DNA of 32,381 nt. It comes from Phycisphaerae bacterium (lineage in GTDB: Bacteria; Planctomycetota; Phycisphaerae; Sedimentisphaerales; Anaerobacaceae). Shown in pieces: positions 16,328-24,960 of this stretch. Location: positions 1 to 32,381 of the forward strand of contig JAUWIU010000014.1 in NCBI GenBank assembly GCA_030608075.1, in the 5' to 3' direction. Numbering within the stretch: the first letter of the stretch is position 1; every line of letters starts with the position of its first letter. The notes under the pieces were generated by a model. It saw nothing but the letters and a program-made list of their open reading frames with translations. It ran no database searches and was not told the DNA's origin. The translations under genes were made by a program, and so were the position numbers.

Positions 16328-16699
16328 AGCTTTCTCCCATTTACAGGGGACACACCATAATTTTCGCAGCATTTTTGCCCCGCAGGTCTATTCAGAAAAA
16401 GGTGAGCTGCCGAGGACACAAAAATATCTTTTCACTTTATAGTTAAGCTCTAACAAACTGCGCGCAGCAGCATTTTAGCGGTTAAGATCGCCGCGTGAAC
16501 CCACGATTCGCTCACAATGACACTTTTTTGCCAGATGTTCTTATACCACAATGCCGATTTTATTGCAACCGAAAGCAGCATTATCATACAGGAAGGATAA
16601 GGTATGTCAACGATTGACTTTTAGGGAAAAGGAAGGCGGCACAACGGGAACTTTTTGCATCAGGCATTTCTGCGGAGGTATGATTCAGCAAGCAGAGGT
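16328..16699. other. Intergenic region, no gene seen
   Basis: This stretch is the upstream region of the sulfatase and the downstream region of the isochorismatase-fold gene, both on the minus strand. It contains a 10-bp palindrome CTGCGCGCAG (about 16459-16468). A plus-strand ATG with an AAGGATAAGGT leader stops after six codons. I see no RNA gene or repeat that I can name. Confidence 0.4.
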
Positions 16700-17416
16700 C
16701 TAATCGCTCGGCTTTGATTTTTCAGGCGACTTTTTTCTGGTTAATCCCTGACAACTTTTGCAGTTACATATCCTGACCTGTCTGAGACGTGAGGTTCCGG
16801 CCAGTTTTTTTGTCTCGATTGGTTTGGCGCCTTTTGCCTCGATTTTGCGCAGCGCCAGTTTTGCCTGCCTTTTGTTGTGCAGGCCGAGGGCGTCAACTAC
16901 GACCCTGACCTTTTTGCCTCTCTGCAGCAGTCCCAAAGCCATTGCTTCAATAGCACCTTCGAGACTGGCACCGATGAGGATAAACTCGTCGGCCTGGACT
17001 TCAGTGAGCAGTCTTTCAATTCGAGGCTCTTCGAATGGGTCAATGCACCGCTTGTGCAGGACGATTTGTCTGTAACGCCGAAGTATATCAAGCGGCAAAT
17101 CGGTGTTTCCGTCGGCCGGGAAGCTTACACGATTGTTGAGGAGGGTGTAGCGTATTTTTTTTTGCCCATCGGTGCCGTCAATGCAGTAATCGGTTGCGCT
17201 GCAGCCGTTACCGTTGTTATTGTTTGGGTAAACCTCACAGGTAGAAATTACGGAGATGTTATTGCGTCTGGCCCATGCCATTACCCTCCTGATATTGGCC
17301 AGCACCCTCCTGTGATTGCGGACGCATACGTTGCCATTGGCGAGAAAGAAATCCTTTTGCGTGTTGACGTCAATAAGGATTTGCCTGCGACGCCTTCTAA
17401 GCAACTGCCGAATCAT
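16700..17416 (-). CDS. Isochorismatase-fold protein without the catalytic cysteine
   Basis: The ATG at 17416 has AGGAGG eight bases upstream. A GTG two codons earlier would be too close to it. The protein (238 aa) has a very basic start (LLRRRRRQ), then the family's ILIDVNTQKDFF with Asp16. A lysine follows in VLHKRCIDPFEEPRIERL. The loop LIGASLEGAIEAMALGL is where cysteine hydrolases of this fold have their nucleophile, and here that position is alanine. The C-terminus is Lys-rich with ICNCKSCQG, a possible metal site. The fold assignment is fairly safe; the chemistry is not. True isochorismatases also work without a cysteine, so it may be an enzyme with other chemistry or a binding protein. 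Confidence 0.75.
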   Translation of the reverse strand: MIRQLLRRRRRQILIDVNTQKDFFLANGNVCVRNHRRVLANIRRVMAWARRNNISVISTCEVYPNNNNGNGCSATDYCIDGTDGQKKIRYTLLNNRVSFPADGNTDLPLDILRRYRQIVLHKRCIDPFEEPRIERLLTEVQADEFILIGASLEGAIEAMALGLLQRGKKVRVVVDALGLHNKRQAKLALRKIEAKGAKPIETKKLAGTSRLRQVRICNCKSCQGLTRKKSPEKSKPSD

Positions 17417-17756
17417 CTTCACGTCCTCCTTTTCGGGCTTCCGCGGTTCGGCTGTAAATCAGCGCAGTCCTTCTATTTATAGTATACAATCAGATAGTCG
17501 GTGCTGTTATCAGTATATTCCTGATTTAGTGGGTGTAAATGTCTTATACTACATACCCCGGCGATGTCCGATAAAACATAAAGTTCCGTCCACGATAGGG
17601 CCGTATCCTCATATCGAATAGCTGACGCAGCGACTTTAACCGGCATACGAACGAAATTTACTTTGCATTTTGGGCTGTGTGTTGCTTTTTTGGCGAGCGT
17701 GGGATAAAAATGCGGGTATTGTCCTTGAGGTTGTGTTAATATAGGCAAGATAGGAA
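17417..17756. promoter_or_regulatory. Divergent intergenic region upstream of trmB
   Basis: This is 340 bp between the start of the isochorismatase-fold gene (minus) and trmB (plus). On the minus side TATACTATAAATAG (about 17476-17489) is a reasonable -10 region without a clear -35. On the plus side TTGTCC (17719-17724) and TATAGG (17740-17745) are spaced 15 bp, which is short. No gene is supported. Confidence 0.3.
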
Positions 17757-18380
17757 ATGGCGCGAAAATTAAAGTATTATCCTTCAGTTGCACTAAATGC
17801 AGGAGATTTTGATGGCCAGATTGATTTTGTTCGGGTTTTCGGACGCACCGGGCCTGTTCACGTAGAGATAGGGTGCGGCAAGGCGACTTTTCTGCTAAAC
17901 GAGGCCCGGGCACACTGCCACTGGAATTTCGTGGGGATTGAGAAGGCAGGGAGATATTATCGGCACAGCGTCGACCGCATCGGCCGATGGGGATTAAGCA
18001 ATGTGCGTATAGTCGGCGCCGAGGCCTCGCAGTTTTTAGCGGATTCTGTACCGGATAATTCCGTGGACTGCTTCCACATCTATTTTCCGGACCCGTGGCC
18101 GAAGAGGCGCCACCATAAGAGGCGTTTCTTCTGCGCAGCCAACGTTGAGCACCTGATTCGCTGCCTGAAGCCGGGAGGCGATATCAGGATTGCTACGGAC
18201 TACGTTGAGTATTTCGACCAGATACGAGCGGTTTTGAAGATTTATGGCACCAGACTTGAGCAGGTTGATTTTGCACCAACCGCCGGGGCCGACGAGGGAG
18301 AGTGGGTCGGCACAAATTTCGAGCGAAAATATCTTAAGGATGAAAGACCGATTTACACCGTGGCCTTAAGAAAAAAATGA
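17757..18380 (+). CDS. trmB: tRNA (guanine-N7-)-methyltransferase
   Basis: TrmB methylates N7 of G46 in the variable loop of many tRNAs using S-adenosylmethionine. The protein is 207 residues, normal for the family. The SAM-binding segment is VEIGCGKATFLL (36-47). The family signature HIYFPDPWPKRRHHKRRF spans 107-124, and the C-terminal TNFERKYL provides the conserved substrate-binding threonine and glutamate. An AGGAA lies directly before the ATG, which is close for a ribosome binding site. The gene stands alone on the plus strand and ends facing a sulfatase gene. Confidence 0.95.
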   Translation: MARKLKYYPSVALNAGDFDGQIDFVRVFGRTGPVHVEIGCGKATFLLNEARAHCHWNFVGIEKAGRYYRHSVDRIGRWGLSNVRIVGAEASQFLADSVPDNSVDCFHIYFPDPWPKRRHHKRRFFCAANVEHLIRCLKPGGDIRIATDYVEYFDQIRAVLKIYGTRLEQVDFAPTAGADEGEWVGTNFERKYLKDERPIYTVALRKK

Positions 18381-18420
18381 GCACGATTGGGAAATTCTTT
18401 GCATAACCTGTCACGAGCAG

Positions 18421-18442
18421 AAGCCGGTATACGTCCGGCTTT
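18421..18442 (+). terminator. Possible terminator after trmB
   Basis: A 7-bp stem AAGCCGG/CCGGCTT (18421-18427 and 18435-18441) with a 7-nt loop is followed by TATCC, a weak U-tract, 40 bp after the trmB stop. It lies between convergent genes. Confidence 0.4.
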
Positions 18443-18507
18443 ATCCTCGACAGCACTATCGAATAAGTTGCTGACACATATTGGTGGTTTTTGCCAACAT
18501 TTGGCTG

Positions 18508-19899
18508 TCACTCTTTGGGTTTCCCGACGGGCCAGTTTGGTGAATCGGTGCGTGCGGTCCTGAGGTAGTGCTCGACTGCGGCGGTTACATCGCTATGCTT
18601 GGCAGCGATATTGTGTTTTTCTCCAGGGTCGCCGGCCAGGTCGTAAAGCTCCAGCGGGGCGCCGCGTTTTGCGCGGACCGCCTTGTAATTACGCCAGCGC
18701 ACGGCCTGCTGAAAACCGCGCTCGAAGAACTCCCAGTACAAGAAGCGGTCGTGTGTTTTCTGTTGTTTGCCGAGCAATGTAGGCAGAATGTTGATACCGT
18801 CTATGTCGTGAGGCGGGTCGAGGCCGGCCAGTTCAGCCAGCGGCGGCAGGACATCGGCAAAATACCAGACGGCGTCACTTACCTTGCCGGCAGGGACCAT
18901 ACCCGGCCAGCGGACAATCATCTGTGTTCGTATACCGCCTTCGTACAGGTCGCGCTTACATCCACGCAAAGGTCCGGAACTGTCGAAGAGGCCTTCCCAA
19001 CGGCTTGCAGCTCCGTTGTCGGAACAGAAGAATACAAGCGTGTCTTTGTCGATTTTTAGTTTTTGCAGCAGGGTTATGATACGGCCGACGTCGCGGTCCA
19101 TGCGTGTAATCATCGCTGCGTGCACCCTTGCATCTTTCGGCCAGGGTTTATCAGAATAGGGCCAGGTGCCTGGTATCTGGTACTTTGCGTGCGGGATGGT
19201 GTACGGCAGGTAGAGAAAAAAGCGTTTGTTGCTGCGGCGGCGAATGAAATCAAGTGCGAAATCGGTAAACAAATCGTGGGAGTACTGTTTTTGCTGACCG
19301 TTTTTGTTTCCTTCGAGGATTATCTTTTGCTCGTTTCGCCAAAGGTATGGCGGATAATAGCTGTGGGCATTGCGCTGGTTGAGGTAGCCGAGCCACTCGT
19401 CGAACCCCTGCCGGCTGGGGATACCGGTTGTTTGCGGCTCGCCAAGTCCCCATTTCCCGGTAATTGCGGTTACGTAACCTGCCTTTTTGAGCACTTCAGC
19501 GACCGTGACATCGTCGCCTTTAAGCGGGACTCGCTTTTGCGGGCCTACGCCTGCGACTTTGCCGGAATTGCCTCGGACGCGGGTGTGTCCGGTGTGCTGT
19601 CCGGTCATCAGGACACTCCGTGAGGGGGCGCAGACGGTAGAGCCGGCGTAGCACTGCGTAAAGCGGTTGCCGTAGGCGGCGAGTTGGTCTATGTTCGGGG
19701 TATTGATGTTCTCTTGTCCGTAGCAGCCTAAGTCGCCATAGCCGAGGTCGTCGGCCATGATAAAGATGATGTTGGGCGGCTTTTCCGAAGCAGACCTGCG
19801 GATGCTAACTTTACTGCTGCAGCCGGTTGTGGGAATGGCTACCGCGACAGCGCTGCCGACGGCGAGATTAAGGAATCGTCGCCGAGTGATATTTTTCAT
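18508..19899 (-). CDS. Tat-exported lipoprotein sulfatase
   Basis: This is a 463-residue type I sulfatase. The Tat motif is TRRRFLN (5-11) and the lipobox is TTGC (Cys27), so it should be lipid-anchored after export. Metal-binding [16 protein letters not shown] is at 46-61. The formylglycine site is Cys90 in [20 protein letters not shown] and [10 protein letters not shown] hold further active-site residues; note Gly in place of the usual His in GKWHLG. Its ATG overlaps the trmD stop as ATGA, implying translational coupling to the rpsP-trmD transcript. That is an odd position for a catabolic exoenzyme. Substrate unknown. Confidence 0.94.
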   Translation of the reverse strand: MKNITRRRFLNLAVGSAVAVAIPTTGCSSKVSIRRSASEKPPNIIFIMADDLGYGDLGCYGQENINTPNIDQLAAYGNRFTQCYAGSTVCAPSRSVLMTGQHTGHTRVRGNSGKVAGVGPQKRVPLKGDDVTVAEVLKKAGYVTAITGKWGLGEPQTTGIPSRQGFDEWLGYLNQRNAHSYYPPYLWRNEQKIILEGNKNGQQKQYSHDLFTDFALDFIRRRSNKRFFLYLPYTIPHAKYQIPGTWPYSDKPWPKDARVHAAMITRMDRDVGRIITLLQKLKIDKDTLVFFCSDNGAASRWEGLFDSSGPLRGCKRDLYEGGIRTQMIVRWPGMVPAGKVSDAVWYFADVLPPLAELAGLDPPHDIDGINILPTLLGKQQKTHDRFLYWEFFERGFQQAVRWRNYKAVRAKRGAPLELYDLAGDPGEKHNIAAKHSDVTAAVEHYLRTARTDSPNWPVGKPKE

Positions 19900-20597
19900 T
19901 TTTTTTCCTTATCCTTGCTTTCACCGAGCAGGTCCGGGCGCAGTTGTTCTGTGCGCTGTAGTGCCTGCCGGCGGCGCCATTGGGCGATTTTGGCGTGGTC
20001 GCCGCTCAAAAGAATATCGGGCACCTTCATACCGCGAAAGACTTCCGGCCTGGTATACTGCGGATACTCTAAGAGACCGGCACTGAAGGAATCATCTTTT
20101 GGGGAGTCTTCGTCACCAAGTGCGCCGGCTAATAATCTAACGACCGCGTCGATGATTACCATAGCCGCTAACTCGCCGCCGCTGATGACGTAATCGCCTA
20201 TGGAGATTTGATCAGCATCAAGGCCGATGCGGATTCGCTCGTCAAATCCTTCATACCTGCCGCTAATCAGAATGAGGCGTTTTTCTGCGCTTAGCCGTAG
20301 TGCTTTTTCCTGGTCGAATTTTTGTCCCTGCGGGGTCAGCAGGATGACGGGGCCTTTTTGCGGCGCGAGCTTGCGGACGTATTCGAAGCAGTCAAAGACT
20401 GGTCCCGGCATCATGACCATACCCGGCCCGCCGCCATAGGGTTTGTCGTCAACCTTTCTGTAATTGTCGGTTGCAAAATCCCTTATATTGGTAAGAGCGA
20501 TTTCGACGATGCCTTTGTCCTGAGCCCTTTTCAGTATTGAACAATCCAGGGGCGACTCAAACATCTCGGGAAAAAGCGTAAGAACATCAATTCTCAT
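19896..20597 (-). CDS. trmD: tRNA (guanine-N1-)-methyltransferase
   Basis: TrmD makes m1G37 next to the anticodon, preventing +1 frameshifting. The 233-residue protein starts [13 protein letters not shown]. It shows the trefoil-knot SAM-binding motifs: [13 protein letters not shown], then [16 protein letters not shown], then [10 protein letters not shown]. The ATG overlaps the rpsP stop codon by 11 bp, and its own stop overlaps the sulfatase start by 4 bp, so the three genes are read as one operon. The usual neighbour rimM, normally between rpsP and trmD, is absent, and rplS is not downstream. Confidence 0.97.
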   Translation of the reverse strand: MRIDVLTLFPEMFESPLDCSILKRAQDKGIVEIALTNIRDFATDNYRKVDDKPYGGGPGMVMMPGPVFDCFEYVRKLAPQKGPVILLTPQGQKFDQEKALRLSAEKRLILISGRYEGFDERIRIGLDADQISIGDYVISGGELAAMVIIDAVVRLLAGALGDEDSPKDDSFSAGLLEYPQYTRPEVFRGMKVPDILLSGDHAKIAQWRRRQALQRTEQLRPDLLGESKDKEKK

Positions 20598-21444
20598 CGC
20601 TTTGTTCCGTCTCTTTGCTCGAAGTGGCTTCTTTTTCTTCTTCAGTCTGCGGCGCGGCTTCGCTTTCGGTCGGAGTATCCTTGTCGTCTTTGTCGGCTAA
20701 ATCGGCCTGTTCTGCCGGCTCGTCTTTGACCTCTTGCTCAGCAGCTTCCGGTTCGGCTTCTTTGCGCGGTTTGGTTTCAGCTTTTTCTTCCGGCTCGGCT
20801 TTAGCCTTTGTTTCGGCTTCGGGTGTGGCCTTTGCTTTGGCTTTAGGCTTTTCTTCAGCTTTGGCCTTTTCTTCTGCTTCGGCTTCGGCTTTAGCCTTTT
20901 CTTCGGCTTTAGCTTTTTCTTCGGCTTTAGCTTTTTCTTCGGCTTTAGCTTTTTCTTGAGCTTCGGCTTTAGCGTTTGCTTCTGCTTCGGCTTTAGCCTT
21001 TGCTTCTGCTTCGGCTTTGGCTTTTTCTTGAGCTTCGGCTTTGGCCTTTGCTTCTGCTTCGGCTTTAGGCTTTTCTTCGGCGGCCTTTGCTGCTTTTTCG
21101 GCGGCTATTTTCTCGGTTTTTGTGAACAGCCTGCCTTTAGCGTGGGCCTGGACTTTGGCTCGTTGGCGTCTTGCCTCCTTTTGTTCGATATGTTTGGATT
21201 TGATACCCTTTTTGGCTAAGATTTGTGCGACTGTCTCGCTGGGTATTGCCCCATTATCGAGCCAATATCTGACTCGCTCGGTATTTAGAGATATCTGCTT
21301 GTCGGGGTCTTTTTCGATGGGGTCGTAATGGCCCAGCTTTTCGAGGATTTTGCCGTCTCGCGGGGTTCGGCCGTCGACGGCATTGATTCTGAAAAACGGC
21401 CTGTGGCGTCTGCCTATTCTGGTCATCCTGAGTTTTACTGACAT
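20587..21444 (-). CDS. rpsP: 30S ribosomal protein S16 with long Ala/Glu/Lys-rich tail
   Basis: The ATG at 21444 has AAGGAG seven bases upstream. The longer frame to 21504 adds residues unrelated to S16. Residues 1-85 are a normal S16 ([20 protein letters not shown], then [13 protein letters not shown] and [12 protein letters not shown]). S16 usually ends near there. This protein runs to 285 residues: about 25 basic residues, then a region of AKAEAEEK-type repeats (about 112-235), then an acidic Glu/Asp-rich end. The tail should form a long charged helix or be disordered, reaching out from the 30S body. Extensions on S16 occur in some bacteria, but this one is unusually long. Confidence 0.95.
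   Translation of the reverse strand: MSVKLRMTRIGRRHRPFFRINAVDGRTPRDGKILEKLGHYDPIEKDPDKQISLNTERVRYWLDNGAIPSETVAQILAKKGIKSKHIEQKEARRQRAKVQAHAKGRLFTKTEKIAAEKAAKAAEEKPKAEAEAKAKAEAQEKAKAEAEAKAKAEAEANAKAEAQEKAKAEEKAKAEEKAKAEEKAKAEAEAEEKAKAEEKPKAKAKATPEAETKAKAEPEEKAETKPRKEAEPEAAEQEVKDEPAEQADLADKDDKDTPTESEAAPQTEEEKEATSSKETEQSDEN
20883..20954. repeat. 18-bp tandem repeats inside rpsP
   Basis: Three perfect copies of an 18-bp unit (CTTCGGCTTTAGCTTTTT on the plus strand) occupy 20901-20954, with one near copy at 20883-20900 and looser ones out to about 21070. They encode six-residue Ala/Lys/Glu units of the S16 tail. Exact repetition at DNA level points to recent slippage or unequal crossing-over, so tail length probably varies between strains. 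Confidence 0.85.
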
Positions 21445-21513
21445 AATTGTCTCCTTAGTAAATCTTTTATAATCAATTTTCGTGACCCGCCCGCTGCGAA
21501 TCACAAAACACGT

Positions 21514-24500
21514 TTACGCTGTTTCTCGAACGCCGACACATTTCTTTTCAACATCCGGGTAAATCTCATCAATTTTCGTCTGGATGTTTCTCGTTTCGGT
21601 TATTACCGTTGCAATTCTGCAATAGTGCTTAATATCGTCCAATGAAAGGCGGCGACCTTTTCTGTCTTTGAGCCACTTGGCCATAACCTGATACCCGCCT
21701 ATCTGGTAATCCCATATATCTTTGCCGACAGGGCCGAAATGCTGCTGTGCGTTTACGTATACGAGTTTTTTCTTCGGGTCGTAAACTATTTTTTCTACGA
21801 GATTAGTGCCTGTGCCCTCAAATCTGGCAATTGGCTTATTCAGCCTGCCGGATTTCATCAAATGCAAATCCACTAATTTCTTACCCAACCTGCCGATTGT
21901 GCGAAACACGTCGTAATCACGGCAGAAGGGAAGACGCGGAAAATCACTCTTCAAGAATTCTGCGTATCTTTGGCGATAAATATGCGAATACAAAACTGCA
22001 TATATGTAGTAAAATATGGCCTCCGGTTCCGGTTTTTCCCCGAAAGCCTTCTTCAAAGCCTCAAGCAGCCTGGGTTCTATATTGGCTTGCCGCTGATAGG
22101 TCTTACTGTTGTTGTATAAATCTTCGGCAGGATAAATATAAAGCGGGAAAATATAACTGATTTCGCGCGTTTTATCGGAAACGATACAAGACTCTACAAT
22201 TGTTTCACTAACAAGTGCGTGGTAGAAACCCACCTTGTTCTGCTGCCGACAACTCAGCAGGGCCAAATTCTCCCGCATCATATGACGCATTATATTCTTT
22301 CGAGCTCTCTCTATGACCGCATCATTATAAAAAATCCACTGCCAGTCAAAAGGCCTGTAGAAAATTTGTACTATTTGGTCTTGCCAGTCTTTCTCTGCTC
22401 TTACCCTGCTGCGAGCATCCTTAACCTTCCAATTAGTATTATCCTTCAGGTTGAATGCTTTTTTTATAATGCTGTCCGGCATGGTTTCGTCGCGGAACAT
22501 TCTTATGCGTTTTTCCAGCTCTGCCTTGTCGGCATCGATAACGAAGCTGTCACGGCTCGTTACAATCCCGACGCTGTTTACGGGAAATACATCTATAATT
22601 TTAGGGTGCTTTTCATAACCAGCTAAGAGCTTTTCGTCTCTGGGGACAAAGAAAAAGAAGCCGGATTTGGGCGTAAGCCTTTTCCATTTTGTGTTTCTTA
22701 CATGGTTGTTCTGAAGCCAGGTGTACTTGTCCCGGCGAAGTCCCCAGAGGTCTGCGTGCGAGATTTTCTTCTTCAGGCCTTGTTTTTTGACTGCCAGGAT
22801 AATCGCAACACCCTGCTGGATGTCGAATACGTTTTCATCTTTTGAGCCGTCGGGGCACTTTTCCCTTTTTTTGGCGTTGCCGTGGAGGTCAAGTACGTAG
22901 ATGTGGTCGAAGCTATTCATCAAAGACCGGCGCATACCCCTGAAAGTTGGATTGTCCAAATAGCTGTGATTGGTAATAAAGCCCAGAGCTCCCTGGCCTG
23001 CCTGGTCTATTTTCCACTGGGCAAAACGAATGAATTTGACATAGTCATCCTGGAGCCATTTAGGATTTTTCTCTCCCAGGTCTTTGCCGTCAACTTTGTA
23101 GTATTCTTTGATTTCTTTGCTAATCCACGGCCCTTTATTGGCAGAGTGTCCCGAATAGGGCGGATTTCCGAGAATGACTAAAATCGGTGATTGTTTTTTT
23201 ATAGCTCCGGCCGCGTGGGATTCCTCGGACAAAGAGCTCATGCCCGGCAGCTTGGTTTCCGCAAGTTCTGTCATATCAAGGGTGTTTGTCAGATAGAGCT
23301 TAAACCTTTCATCTTCTCCCAGCTTGTAACCAAGCTCCTCAAGCAGAAACCCCATCTTTAGATGGCCAACGGCGTACGGAGCCATCATCAATTCGAAAGC
23401 GTAGTAATTTCTTAGTATGTGTTTCCTTATCAATTCGGTTTTGCCGCCGGTTCCATAGCTATGCACAAATTCCTCAACGGCAGCCTTCGCTGCTTCTGCC
23501 AAAAATGTCAGTGTCCCCGCAGCGGGGTCGAGAACGGTCACCGAGTCGGTGGCAAAGCCGTCAGTTTTGTCGAAGTAGTCTTTCAGGATAATACTTAAGG
23601 AGCGGACGATGTAACCGACAACCTCCTGGGGCGTATAATATACGCCTCGCCGCTCTCTTTCTCTTGTGTCGTATTCGGCAAGAAAAGTTTCATAGAAATG
23701 CACAACCGGGTCCGTACCTTTGCCCTGGACGAAATATCGATGCAGAATTCCTTTTGCATCTGCAACGGCAAGCACATTTGCGATATCGTCGATTATCCAA
23801 CTGAGCTGTTGTCCCGGTTCTTCCAGCGAAACAAACCGGAACACATCGCGCAGAATGCCTATAGTTCTCGGGATATTGTCAAACGCAAGTCTTCTGTTGA
23901 ATTGCTCCTTACATCGAGTACTCGCGGCGAACAGGCCGTAAGTTATAGTCTGGGCATACATATCAGCAAAATCTTCTCCGGACAGACCCGCAATCAGGTG
24001 TTGTTGAAATGCCTCGTAAAATCCTGCCAATCTACCGTTATTTCTGTTCAGCTCGAGAAGCACCTGCTGACACAGATAATGTGTTCTGCCGGCAAGGGCT
24101 GCTGCGAGAGTTTTTGGCGTGTACGTCCGCGGCAGAGAAAAAGTGAAAAACTTATTCAACAAATCGAGAAACCTGTCTTCGTTTTCCAGAGGCGGCGGCA
24201 TTTTTAGCTGCGTAGCGACAAAAGGCCGTCCTATCTGAGTTTTGTCAACCAAAGCACCGTTTCGATATAGTCGAAACTCGAAAAAGTTCGTCAAAATGAC
24301 ATTGGCGAAAGCGCCGCGATAGCGTTTGAGCTGCTCAGATTGCTCGAGCCTGTCAAGGTTCTCCTCATCGGGTCTTTTTGCTTCAATGTAACCAACTATG
24401 TGCTGTTTACCGTCCCAAACGCGAAAGTCGGGATTGCCGGCCTCAGTTTTTTTGGGCGAAACCGTTATTTCTGTTTTTGCTCTGTTTGTCGATTGCGCAA

Positions 24501-24600
24501 AGTCCTCCATCAGGGATGCCAAAGCTTCATAATAGCTTTCTTCTCTGGCATCACCCCTTTGGGCAACTTTGAAAATTTCTTTCAAATACGTCTTTAGCAT
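21514..24600 (-). CDS. Single-chain restriction-modification enzyme (type IIG/ISP-like)
   Basis: This 1028-residue protein combines nuclease and N6-adenine methylase. The N-terminal PD-(D/E)xK-type site is NPDFRVWDGKQ to YIEAK, with Asp58, Glu73 and Lys75. A helical linker leads to the methylase: RRGVYYTPQEVV (317-328), motif I VLDPAAGTLTF (356-366) and catalytic NPPYSG at 479-484. The remaining 500 residues include the region around KDENVFDIQQGVAIIL and likely carry the target recognition domain. No helicase motifs are seen, which separates it from full type ISP enzymes that translocate on DNA. There is no good ribosome binding site; it starts 15 bp after the 114-aa gene and is probably coupled to it. 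It lies 69 bp upstream of rpsP. Confidence 0.88.
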   Translation of the reverse strand: MLKTYLKEIFKVAQRGDAREESYYEALASLMEDFAQSTNRAKTEITVSPKKTEAGNPDFRVWDGKQHIVGYIEAKRPDEENLDRLEQSEQLKRYRGAFANVILTNFFEFRLYRNGALVDKTQIGRPFVATQLKMPPPLENEDRFLDLLNKFFTFSLPRTYTPKTLAAALAGRTHYLCQQVLLELNRNNGRLAGFYEAFQQHLIAGLSGEDFADMYAQTITYGLFAASTRCKEQFNRRLAFDNIPRTIGILRDVFRFVSLEEPGQQLSWIIDDIANVLAVADAKGILHRYFVQGKGTDPVVHFYETFLAEYDTRERERRGVYYTPQEVVGYIVRSLSIILKDYFDKTDGFATDSVTVLDPAAGTLTFLAEAAKAAVEEFVHSYGTGGKTELIRKHILRNYYAFELMMAPYAVGHLKMGFLLEELGYKLGEDERFKLYLTNTLDMTELAETKLPGMSSLSEESHAAGAIKKQSPILVILGNPPYSGHSANKGPWISKEIKEYYKVDGKDLGEKNPKWLQDDYVKFIRFAQWKIDQAGQGALGFITNHSYLDNPTFRGMRRSLMNSFDHIYVLDLHGNAKKREKCPDGSKDENVFDIQQGVAIILAVKKQGLKKKISHADLWGLRRDKYTWLQNNHVRNTKWKRLTPKSGFFFFVPRDEKLLAGYEKHPKIIDVFPVNSVGIVTSRDSFVIDADKAELEKRIRMFRDETMPDSIIKKAFNLKDNTNWKVKDARSRVRAEKDWQDQIVQIFYRPFDWQWIFYNDAVIERARKNIMRHMMRENLALLSCRQQNKVGFYHALVSETIVESCIVSDKTREISYIFPLYIYPAEDLYNNSKTYQRQANIEPRLLEALKKAFGEKPEPEAIFYYIYAVLYSHIYRQRYAEFLKSDFPRLPFCRDYDVFRTIGRLGKKLVDLHLMKSGRLNKPIARFEGTGTNLVEKIVYDPKKKLVYVNAQQHFGPVGKDIWDYQIGGYQVMAKWLKDRKGRRLSLDDIKHYCRIATVITETRNIQTKIDEIYPDVEKKCVGVRETA

Positions 24601-24615
24601 GCGGTGTTCGGGAAA

Positions 24616-24960
24616 TTACAACGTTTGTTTGCAATGCAAAGCGTAACCATTTATGAAAATCGCAAAATTCGCCGGGTCAATGTCGGCGTCACGGGCGATT
24701 GTTTTTATCTGTTCGTCGGTCAAGGTATCAGCGGCCTGTTTTTCGGCCGGCGTCATTATCGCAACGGCCTTTTTCAATTGCTCCAGCTCCTCGCTGCTCG
24801 GTGCTACTAACATCGCCAGCTCACTGGTGCCTTTGACATCTTTGAAGCGGTCTCGCACCATCATACCATATTCGCTGTCGGTGAACCGAGCTAATTTTTC
24901 GAGGTACTGCTCGAGCGAGATTTTCTTTTTGGCTGTCGTCTTATCTGCGCTTTTAGTCAT
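24616..24960 (-). CDS. Hypothetical 114-aa protein upstream of the RM gene
   Basis: I do not recognise this family. It is a charged, mostly helical soluble protein: a Lys/Thr-rich start (MTKSADKTTAKKKISLEQYL), a middle with LARFTDSEYGMMVRDRF, then a segment MTPAEKQAADTLTDEQIKTIA, and an end IFINGYALHCKQTL. There is no signal or membrane segment. Its ATG overlaps the sulfatase stop by 8 bp and it ends 15 bp before the restriction-modification gene, so all three should be co-translated. By position it could be a controller or accessory protein of the RM enzyme, but no HTH is obvious. Confidence 0.7.
   Translation of the reverse strand: MTKSADKTTAKKKISLEQYLEKLARFTDSEYGMMVRDRFKDVKGTSELAMLVAPSSEELEQLKKAVAIMTPAEKQAADTLTDEQIKTIARDADIDPANFAIFINGYALHCKQTL

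Noticed and set aside
17473-17913. Minus-strand 146-codon frame overlapping the trmB start
   Set aside because: It overlaps trmB, shows no domain-like pattern and has Pro/Leu/Arg composition typical of antisense frames.
20901-20954. 18-bp tandem array as a CRISPR or protein-binding array
   Set aside because: It is in frame within rpsP and codes for the Ala/Lys/Glu tail.
20734-21219. Plus-strand frame encoding Phe/Gly-rich repeats
   Set aside because: It is the antisense shadow of the Ala/Glu/Lys repeats in rpsP; it has no ribosome binding site and overlaps an essential gene.
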